Source: Histomonas meleagridis (Eukaryota; Parabasalia; Tritrichomonadida; Dientamoebidae). From it: DNA of 64,000 nt. Made by a program: the position numbers and the translations under genes. Every line of letters begins with the position of its first letter. The first letter of the stretch is position 1. Positions 56,344 to 64,000 of this stretch are shown one piece after another. The stretch covers positions 1-64,000 of the forward strand of contig WSYJ01000052.1 of NCBI GenBank assembly GCA_020186115.1, read 5' to 3'. The notes beneath the pieces were generated by a model. That model made no database searches. It was not told where the DNA came from and worked only from the letters and a program-made list of their open reading frames with translations.

Positions 56344-59300
56344 CTATTTTTTCTTTGTATCATCTGGGTGCACACCATTATGAGCATTTGCCAACATCAA
56401 CTTTAATCTATTTAATTGGTTAACTTCGCTTGCGCCTGGGTCATAATCTATAGCTGCTATATTTGCCTGTGGGAATCTTCTTCTTAATTCCTTTATCATA
56501 CCTTTACCAGTTACGTGATTTGGCAAGCATCCAAAAGGTTGCAGACAAGCGATGTTTGGAACTCCTTCGTTAATCAACTCGACCATTTCAGCTGTAAGAA
56601 GCCAACCTTCGCCAGTAATATTACCAAGTTGCACGATGTCATTTACATCATTTTGCATTTCGTAAATATTTTTCGGTGGAATAAATCTTTTGGACTTATC
56701 CAAAGATTTAATCTTTTGATATCTATACATATCTATTAGTTTTATTAAAACTTTCGATATTATTAATGACTTGTATGGATCACTTAAAACGTTATGCTTA
56801 TATTCTCCTTGAGAGAAACAGTATATAAAGAAATCCATTAAATCGGGTACAACAGCTTCAGCACCTTCTGATTCTATTGTATTTACGATTTCATTATTAG
56901 CAGTTGGATGAAACTTGACTAAAATTTCACCAACAACACCTACGCGAGGCTTTTGTATATTATTTATTAATGGTAAATTTTCAAAATCATTAACAATATT
57001 TTTGATTAAGTTATTATAACCAATTATTGATAATGATTTTAATTGTTCGCATGAAATTTTATTCCATTTCTCATATAAATCATTTGCAGAACCTTTAATT
57101 AGTTCATATGGTCGAGTTCTATATAGAACACGCATTAATAAATCACCAATACATACTGCCATTATTAAACGATGTAATAAAGATATCGATAATTTAAATC
57201 CGGGATTTTTTTCAATCAATTGAGCAGATAACCCAATGACTGGAATATGATTCCAATTATTTTTATTTAATGCTCTACGTATAAATCCAATATAATTAGT
57301 TGCGCGACAACCACCTCCTGTTTGTGTTATAATTAGCGCAACTTTATTTAAGTCATATTTACCACTTTTTAATGCATTCATTAATTGCCCAGTAACTATA
57401 ATAGATGGATAACATGCATCATTATTAACATATTGTAATCCCATATCAACTGCTTTCGAATCTACATCAGGTAATACTTCTAAGTTATAATTATTATATT
57501 TAAATGCTTCTTTTAAAAGTCTGAAATGTATTGGTGACATTTGTGGTGCTAAAATTGTATAATTCTTTTGATCTTCAGTAAATATTGCTCGATTATATGA
57601 ACTTGATTTGATGATAGGTTTGTAATTATTACGTTTTCGTTCATTCATTGCTGCTATTAAACTTCGCATCCTAATTCGAACTGCACCTAAATTAGAACCT
57701 TCATCGACTTTAATTAATGTATACATTCTTCCTTTAGAATTAAGTATTTCTTCAACTTGATCACTTGTAATAGCGTCAAGACCACAACCAAAAGAAGTCA
57801 TTTGTACTAATTCTAAATTCGGATTTTTCGTTACATATTGAGCAGATCGATATAAACGATTATGATAAGTCCATTGATCTACTACACGTATAGGTCTTTC
57901 TAATTTACCTAAATGTGCTATACTATCTTCAGTTAATACGCCTAATCCTAATCCTGTGATTAGTTCTGGAATTCCATGATTAATTTCAGGATCTAAATGA
58001 TAAGGTCTTCCTGCTAATACTATACCTTTCATTTTGTTTTTCTCTAATTTTTTAAGTGCTTTAATACCCATTTCTTTAATATCATTTCGATATTTCTCTT
58101 GTTCATCCCACGCAAAATTTAAAGCTTCTTTAATTTCTTTTGAAGTTATATTAAATTTTGTGGATAATTCTTCAATTAAACGTTCTGTTAAACGCTTTTT
58201 ATTATCTATAGGTAAAAATGGATTCATAAAAATTATGTTTTTGTCTTGACGTAATGAATCGATATTATTTTTTAATACTTCTGAATAAGAAGTTACGATT
58301 GGACAATTATAATGATTTCCGGCAGTTTTATCTTCTTTAATTTCATAAGGTATACAAGGATACCAAATGAATTTAATTCCGGATTTAATTAATGATTCGA
58401 TATGTCCATGAGATATTTTCCCTGGATAACATACTGATTCAGATGGAATACTTTCTAAACCTTTTTCATATATTTTCCGAGATGAACGAGGTGAAAGTAT
58501 AACTCTAAATCCTAATTTAGTGAAAAATGTAAACCACAATGGATAATTTTCATAGATATTTAATACACGTGGAATTCCAACTTCACCACGTATTGCTTTA
58601 TCTTTTTGTAATGGTTTATATCTAAATAATCGTTCATATTTTTCTTTAAATACATTTGGTGGTTGTATTATATTTTTATGTTTTTTAACTTTAATAATTT
58701 CTAAGCCTTTTTCACATCGATTACCAGTAACAAATTTACGATCTTTATCACCATCATTAAAAGTATTAATAGTTAAAAGACAATTATTCATACAACCTCC
58801 ACATCTTTTAAGTTCTAATGAAACTTTAAATTTCTCAAGTTTTTCCAATGTGATTAAATTTGATTTTTCGTTTCTATTTGAGCCTTTTTCTTTCCATTGT
58901 TGAAGTGCTATTAAAGCTGCACCATAAGCACCCATTAAACCAGCAATATTAGGACGTATAACATTATGACCTGCAATTAATTCAAATGCTCTTAATACTG
59001 CATCATTATTAAATGTACCTCCTTGAACAACAATTTTTTTGTCTTTAAGTTCTTCGATATTACTTAATTTAATTACTTTAAATAAAGCGTTCTTAACAAC
59101 TGAATATGAAAGTCCTGCTGATATATCACCTATTGAAGCTCCTTCTTTTTGTGCTTGTTTAACTCGACTATTCATAAACACTGTACATCTACTACCTAAA
59201 TCAATAGGATATTTAGATTTAAGTGCCAGATTAGAAAAGGTTTTTATGTCTAAATTTAAACTTCGTGCAAAGTTTTCTAAAAAGCTTCCACAACCTGATG

Positions 59301-60831
59301 AACATGCTTCATTAAGTTGTATAGAAGTAATTGCTCCATCTTTCATACGTAAACATTTCATATCTTGTCCGCCTATATCTAATAAGAATTCGACGCCTGG
59401 TAAAAATCTTTCAGCTGCTTTATAATGTGCTATAGTTTCTACTTCGCCTAAATCGACACCTAAAGCAGATTGGAAAAGTGTTTCTCCATAACCTGTTGAA
59501 CAAGATCTTGCTATATATGAATCCTTTGGTAATTTAGAATATATATCTTTAAGTATTTTAATTGCTAAATTAATTGGATTTCCTCCATTCACATCATAAA
59601 ATTTATATAATATATTACCTTCTTCATTAATGAGAACTGTTTTTGTTGTTGTAGATCCTGCATCAATACCTAAAAATAATGGTCCTTTAGCATTATCCAA
59701 ATTATTAATAATAACTTTTTCTTTTTCATGTCGTTCTTTAAATTCTTTAAATTCATTTTCATCTTTAAATAATGGATCAAGTCTTCGAACTTCATGTAAT
59801 TCAGCTGTTTCAAGATTTTTAATTCTATTTCGTAACTCAGCTATTGATATTAATTTTGAATTGGGCTTTGTCGAAAGTGCTGCACCTAAAGCAACAAATA
59901 ATTGTGAATTTTTCGGCTCATAATATTGGCCTTCTTTTAAATGTAATGTTTCGACAAATCGTTTTCGTAATTGATCTAAAAAATGTAATGGACCACCTAA
60001 AAATGCTACATTTCCTCGAATAGGTTTCCCACATGCTAAACCCGAAATTGTTTGTGATACTACGGCTTGACATATTGATGCTGAAATATCTTCGCGTCTT
60101 GCTCCTTCATTAATTAATGGTTGAACATCTGTTTTTGCAAAGACTCCACATCGTGCTGCAATTGGATATATAATTTGCGCATTTCGTGCTAACTCATTAA
60201 GCCCTTGTGAATCAGTCTCTAATAATGCGGCCATTTGATCAATGAATGCTCCAGTTCCACCAGCACAAGTACCGTTCATTCGTTGTTCAATAGAATTGGA
60301 AAAATATGTAATTTTCGCATCTTCACCACCAAGTTCAATTGCAACATCAGTTTCTGGTATATACTTTTTGACCGCTGCTGTAGAAGCAATAACTTCTTGA
60401 ATAAAAGGTACTGAAATCCATTGAGAAAGTGCTAAGCCGCCAGAACCTGTTACTAAAATGTTTAATTTAGAATCTTGATTTTGTTTTTCTAATGCATTAA
60501 GACATTCTGTTACAACTTGGATAATTGTTTTACGAACATCTGCACAATGTCGTTGATATTTTTGAAATAATGGTGTTTCATTAGAATCTAATGCAACAAC
60601 TTTGACTGTAGTTGAGCCAACATCTATTCCAACTCGTATAGTAGGTAGTGCTTTCGGTATTGGAGTATTAATAAATAATTGCTTTTTTGTTTCAGGAAGA
60701 TTTTGCGTTTTTGTGAAATGATCAATTTTTAGATCATTTGATAAAGTTGAACACTTTGAGTATTGGCGCACTGAAAATAAGTTAGCAATTGATAATGATT
60801 TTGGTGTTATATGTGAACAGGACAGCAACAT
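56344..60831 (-). CDS. 2-hydroxyacyl-CoA dehydratase activase-type protein, hydrogenosome-like presequence
   Basis: 1495 residues in one unbroken frame. Residues 1-30 (MLLSCSHITPKSLSIANLFS, then VRQYS) are Ser/Leu-rich with an Arg near a likely cleavage site, like hydrogenosomal presequences. Two BadF/HgdC-type ATPase domains follow. The first starts GIDVGSTTVK (68) with NGTCAGGTGAF. The second starts near 390 (GIDAGSTTTK) with NEACSSGCGSF; each Cys can bind the bridging Fe-S cluster. A Cys-rich linker (RCGGCMNNC...NRCEKG) leads to DUF2229-like and HgdB-related C-terminal domains with ESVCYPGK, SFGCGLD, ACYPSI and TGGGCRATN. This is the bacterial activase-related architecture, normally about 1400 residues. 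Bacterial origin and hydrogenosomal location are inferred. Substrate unknown. Confidence 0.85.
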   Translation of the reverse strand: MLLSCSHITPKSLSIANLFSVRQYSKCSTLSNDLKIDHFTKTQNLPETKKQLFINTPIPKALPTIRVGIDVGSTTVKVVALDSNETPLFQKYQRHCADVRKTIIQVVTECLNALEKQNQDSKLNILVTGSGGLALSQWISVPFIQEVIASTAAVKKYIPETDVAIELGGEDAKITYFSNSIEQRMNGTCAGGTGAFIDQMAALLETDSQGLNELARNAQIIYPIAARCGVFAKTDVQPLINEGARREDISASICQAVVSQTISGLACGKPIRGNVAFLGGPLHFLDQLRKRFVETLHLKEGQYYEPKNSQLFVALGAALSTKPNSKLISIAELRNRIKNLETAELHEVRRLDPLFKDENEFKEFKERHEKEKVIINNLDNAKGPLFLGIDAGSTTTKTVLINEEGNILYKFYDVNGGNPINLAIKILKDIYSKLPKDSYIARSCSTGYGETLFQSALGVDLGEVETIAHYKAAERFLPGVEFLLDIGGQDMKCLRMKDGAITSIQLNEACSSGCGSFLENFARSLNLDIKTFSNLALKSKYPIDLGSRCTVFMNSRVKQAQKEGASIGDISAGLSYSVVKNALFKVIKLSNIEELKDKKIVVQGGTFNNDAVLRAFELIAGHNVIRPNIAGLMGAYGAALIALQQWKEKGSNRNEKSNLITLEKLEKFKVSLELKRCGGCMNNCLLTINTFNDGDKDRKFVTGNRCEKGLEIIKVKKHKNIIQPPNVFKEKYERLFRYKPLQKDKAIRGEVGIPRVLNIYENYPLWFTFFTKLGFRVILSPRSSRKIYEKGLESIPSESVCYPGKISHGHIESLIKSGIKFIWYPCIPYEIKEDKTAGNHYNCPIVTSYSEVLKNNIDSLRQDKNIIFMNPFLPIDNKKRLTERLIEELSTKFNITSKEIKEALNFAWDEQEKYRNDIKEMGIKALKKLEKNKMKGIVLAGRPYHLDPEINHGIPELITGLGLGVLTEDSIAHLGKLERPIRVVDQWTYHNRLYRSAQYVTKNPNLELVQMTSFGCGLDAITSDQVEEILNSKGRMYTLIKVDEGSNLGAVRIRMRSLIAAMNERKRNNYKPIIKSSSYNRAIFTEDQKNYTILAPQMSPIHFRLLKEAFKYNNYNLEVLPDVDSKAVDMGLQYVNNDACYPSIIVTGQLMNALKSGKYDLNKVALIITQTGGGCRATNYIGFIRRALNKNNWNHIPVIGLSAQLIEKNPGFKLSISLLHRLIMAVCIGDLLMRVLYRTRPYELIKGSANDLYEKWNKISCEQLKSLSIIGYNNLIKNIVNDFENLPLINNIQKPRVGVVGEILVKFHPTANNEIVNTIESEGAEAVVPDLMDFFIYCFSQGEYKHNVLSDPYKSLIISKVLIKLIDMYRYQKIKSLDKSKRFIPPKNIYEMQNDVNDIVQLGNITGEGWLLTAEMVELINEGVPNIACLQPFGCLPNHVTGKGMIKELRRRFPQANIAAIDYDPGASEVNQLNRLKLMLANAHNGVHPDDTKKK

Positions 60832-61532
60832 GCCCTGAAAATGAGTTTCTGATTAAAATTCAATTAAGAATAAACTATACGATCAAAACATATTTTGGAT
60901 CAAAATAAATTTACTGTATTTTTTAATCAATAATACAAAATTTTTAATTCATGGTTTATTTTAGTGTAATCAAGACTATATTTATTTAAGATTTAATTTA
61001 TTGTTATTGAGAGGAGAAAGAAATTTACTGATGATTACTAATCGCAATGTGTGGTCAGTTGATTGAATACTTTTCAATGCGTCTATCCGTTTGTCAAAAG
61101 CGCTGAAATATTTTCTTTTGTTAAATGTTAACTATAAATTATAAGGATTTTTTTTGTATGCTCAAACTAGAATTGCTTTCATTAAAAAAGCACAATTCCT
61201 AATTTGTAAATATGAATCAATGAGAGCATTTCAAATTAGCCAATGTATTCTCATTCAAAAAGATATAACAAACATATTTATCATAAAGATACTTTCTTGA
61301 ATGTTATTTCATAAATTAATTATAAAGTTGATGCTGTATTCGAAATCAATGAAAAGTCTTAAACCGAGATTATTTCAGAAAGAAGGACTCGATTTTTGGG
61401 TTTTATATCGGCATTATTCGAAAAGCGAATTTTCAAATATTTATCACACTTTGAAAGCGGTACAAAAAAATGCTTTTCAACAATCGAACGTTTACCATAA
61501 CCAAAACCGTTATTTGAGCTAAATCCATTTTG
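60832..61532. other. Divergent intergenic region
   Basis: Separates the activase-type gene from the ankyrin gene. A CTCATTTTCA initiator-like motif lies about 10 bases upstream of the activase start (minus strand). The ORF at 61301-61522 has no supporting feature. Confidence 0.45.
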
Positions 61533-64000
61533 ATGCAAAACAAAGAAAAATTACCCGCACCTTTTTCTTTAATTGGAGACTCCCCATGTTCAGAACATGG
61601 AGCGTGTCCGATTCATTTCTGGTCTTCCAATGACAACGAAAGATTATTAATTGATTGTTTTGCAGATTCTGGTCCTGAAGTATTAAAAACCACTGACTTC
61701 TATGGAAATTCCCCACTTCATTATTCTGTTTTCTTTTCTGCTTATTCAGCAAGTCGATTTATAGTAACTGCATTAAAATCATATAATTTTTATAATTGCG
61801 ATCAAATTACGCCAGCCCATCTTGCTGCAATAAAAGGCGATGTAAAAATGCTACAAATTCTTGTTAAATCCAGTGTTTTATTACAATCTTTAACATATAA
61901 TGGATGGAGTCCTTTTCACTTTGCAATATTACATGAACAATTAGAAGCGGCTAAATATATTCTTGAGAATTCCAACAAAAGTATTATTAATTCCATAGTT
62001 AAAGGTCCACCAATGTCAAATCAAAATCAAAATTATAAATTTTATACTCCATTAGACATAGCTCAAACAACCAAAAACCAACAAATTATTGATTTTCTTC
62101 TTTCTAACAATGCATATCCATCTCTTCATGCATCTATTATCAACAAAGATTATCGTTGTTTATCATATCATTTATTTTCCAAAAAGTCATCCAAAGATCT
62201 AGATATTCGTTCACCAAACACGGGTTGTACAGCGTTACATCTTGCTGCATATTTTGGTAATTATCAATTTTGTAATTCCTTATTAGAGTCAGGAGCCTCA
62301 GCAGATGTTGAAGACAAGTATCATATGACTCCACTTGATTACTCCATTGTTACAAATTCGTACAACACGTTTACAGTCATCTCTCAATATACATGCCAGA
62401 AATATTTGACAAAGTCATTTTTCATCGCATCAGACTTAAACCGTTTACAGTTTTATTCGCCGTTAGAGCGGTTAATCGATGACTTAACGTACTCCAACGA
62501 TGACGATGAGATTTTATTTGTCCATTTAATTAAGCGAAATCTTAGTCAATATATATCTCCATTATTAACGCTTCCATGTAATTTAGAACAGAAAGATAAA
62601 AATGGAACTACATTTTTTCATTATTGTGGATTATTACCAAACAATTCCACGTTAATTGAACAATTAGAACAAAAGAAACAATTTGATTATAATTGTAAAG
62701 ATCGAAATGGGTTAATACCATATACATATGCCGCGCGACTTAATAATTATTCGATGATCAAACAACTTAAAGAGAAATCTGATTTAAATTACATTGATTC
62801 ATATGGAATGTCACCGATACTTTATACATTATTTGATGAATCACGAACATTATTAACATTACCTACTAACAAATTCCAAAAGTTTACAATTAATGTTAAA
62901 GAATTAGTTCGAACACTTCAAGTCAAGAACTCGAAAATATTATTTTATAATTATAATCAAAACGAAGAAATTAATTATGAATGTGAAACCATAACAATGT
63001 TTTCTAACTCATATCAAACGGCATTAACATCCTCGACAATTGATTTATTCTTAAAGAAAACTAATGGTATATTATATGGTGGAACAATATTACATGCAGC
63101 GATATTATTTGGTGTTAATAGTGGAAACATTGCCAAATATTATAATGAATTAATTAATGTACCGAATGATTTAGGTCAAACTCCATTACAATTTGCGGCG
63201 TTAATACGTCGCGCAGATATAGTTGCAGTATTAATTAATTTAAATGCGAATTTGTTCTTAAAAGATAATAATGGAAATTCATTATTTCATTTTGTAGATG
63301 ATCCATTAGTCTTTAAATTTGTTAATGATATCACGAAGAATGTATATATTAATGATGAATATATAAATAATGAAGGAGAAACGCCTATACATATTGCATG
63401 TAAGAATAATAGTATTGATATATTAAAATGTTTTATAAAGATAATTAATGATTATACAGTATTATCATTACCTGATAAAAAAGGTTTAACGCCTTTAGAT
63501 TATGCATTTAAAACACATTCGAATGAATGTATTGATTTCTTACATTCATTTGGTGTAGAGAACTTATTAATAAATGCAATTAAAAATAATGATATTAAAT
63601 TAGTGAAAGAATTAGTAAAAAATAATTATTCAATTAACTCTTGTGATCGTGGGTTATTTACTCCTTTACATATTTCAATACAACAACAAAACTTAGAAAT
63701 TACTAAATTCTTACTCGATCAAAATGCTGATATTAATGCTAAAACTACAAAAGGTTTTACGCCATTACATATTGCAGCACAACAAAACAATTATGAGTTA
63801 TGTTATTTATTATTATCGAGAAATATAAAATTAAATGATTTCAAACAAGATGAACAACCTTATTTATTATCTACTGATCCAAAAATTATTATATTTTTAT
63901 GTCATTATTGGAAACGACAATTTCTTGGAAATATTTTTTTAGATTTTATTACACAAACACAAAAAATGATTGGTTATATAAAGATTAATACATTTGAAAT
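61533..64000 (+). CDS. Ankyrin-repeat protein, 3' end outside the window
   Basis: Open from ATG 61533 (MQNKEKLPAPFSLIGDSPCS) to the end of the window: 822 codons with no stop. Repeats of about 33 residues are visible throughout. Early ones are GNSPLHYSVFF, ITPAHLAAIKGD and GCTALHLAAYFGN. Late ones (63150-63800) are GQTPLQFAALIRR, GETPIHIACKNN, FTPLHISIQQQN and GFTPLHIAAQQNN. The central part (62350-62650) is less regular. No signal peptide or membrane segment. Large ankyrin proteins are a very expanded family in trichomonads. The role is protein binding; partner unknown. Confidence 0.85.
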   Translation, partial: MQNKEKLPAPFSLIGDSPCSEHGACPIHFWSSNDNERLLIDCFADSGPEVLKTTDFYGNSPLHYSVFFSAYSASRFIVTALKSYNFYNCDQITPAHLAAIKGDVKMLQILVKSSVLLQSLTYNGWSPFHFAILHEQLEAAKYILENSNKSIINSIVKGPPMSNQNQNYKFYTPLDIAQTTKNQQIIDFLLSNNAYPSLHASIINKDYRCLSYHLFSKKSSKDLDIRSPNTGCTALHLAAYFGNYQFCNSLLESGASADVEDKYHMTPLDYSIVTNSYNTFTVISQYTCQKYLTKSFFIASDLNRLQFYSPLERLIDDLTYSNDDDEILFVHLIKRNLSQYISPLLTLPCNLEQKDKNGTTFFHYCGLLPNNSTLIEQLEQKKQFDYNCKDRNGLIPYTYAARLNNYSMIKQLKEKSDLNYIDSYGMSPILYTLFDESRTLLTLPTNKFQKFTINVKELVRTLQVKNSKILFYNYNQNEEINYECETITMFSNSYQTALTSSTIDLFLKKTNGILYGGTILHAAILFGVNSGNIAKYYNELINVPNDLGQTPLQFAALIRRADIVAVLINLNANLFLKDNNGNSLFHFVDDPLVFKFVNDITKNVYINDEYINNEGETPIHIACKNNSIDILKCFIKIINDYTVLSLPDKKGLTPLDYAFKTHSNECIDFLHSFGVENLLINAIKNNDIKLVKELVKNNYSINSCDRGLFTPLHISIQQQNLEITKFLLDQNADINAKTTKGFTPLHIAAQQNNYELCYLLLSRNIKLNDFKQDEQPYLLSTDPKIIIFLCHYWKRQFLGNIFLDFITQTQKMIGYIKINTFE

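Noticed and set aside
59039-59425. Plus-strand ORFs within 56515-59923
   Set aside because: They are shadows of the intact 1495-residue gene on the other strand.
61301-61522. 73-residue ORF upstream of the ankyrin gene
   Set aside because: No initiator, no recognisable feature, and it ends before the ankyrin start in another frame.

Overview
The window reads as nuclear DNA of an AT-rich parabasalid protist, most likely a trichomonad such as Tritrichomonas or Trichomonas. The supporting signs are a BspA-type LRR surface protein, a large ankyrin-repeat gene, a protein with a hydrogenosome-like presequence, intron-free genes, TCA(C/T)T(T)-type initiator motifs 10-25 bases before start codons, and a heavy load of Maverick/Polinton DNA. 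The species call is inference. Most of the window is mobile DNA. Host genes lie at about 19.9-27 kb and 54.8-64 kb.

Region 1 (1 to about 15.2 kb) is a decayed Maverick/polinton-like element whose left end is outside the window. It holds two copies of a divergent gene pair (here orfA/orfB), a primase-SF3 helicase relic flanked by its own 78-base inverted repeats, a roughly 4 kb phage-fibre-like gene, and a family-B DNA polymerase. It was later hit by an IS481-like element (about 1.0-2.8 kb) and a short mariner-like element (10.5-11.4 kb).

Region 2 (15.2-37 kb) is mostly non-coding AT-rich DNA. It contains a 1.6 kb non-autonomous element with about 300-base inverted repeats (16.6-18.2 kb), a BspA-like LRR membrane protein, a metacaspase relic, a transglutaminase-like surface protein, an REI1/ZNF622-like zinc-finger relic, a coiled-coil transposase-like pseudogene, a Merlin-type transposon (33.8-35.8 kb), a Mutator-like remnant and a cluster of very GC-rich perfect palindromes (37.0-37.2 kb).

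Region 3 (37.38-54.74 kb) is a nearly complete 17.35 kb Maverick with matching 53-base terminal inverted repeats. It has a fibre protein, retroviral-type integrase, packaging ATPase, protein-primed-type DNA polymerase, major capsid protein, two paralogous small basic proteins and several unknowns. Nearly every large gene is interrupted by one-base shifts at or beside homopolymer runs. Only two nonsense codons were found. The element may therefore be younger and more intact than a plain ORF list suggests. I recognised no maturation protease.

Region 4 (54.74-64 kb) is host DNA: a probably N-myristoylated metallophosphatase whose 5' side touches the Maverick end, a UMP1/POMP-like proteasome assembly factor, a 1495-residue 2-hydroxyacyl-CoA dehydratase activase-type protein of bacterial ancestry, and an ankyrin-repeat gene running off the window. 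No tRNA, rRNA or CRISPR array was seen.
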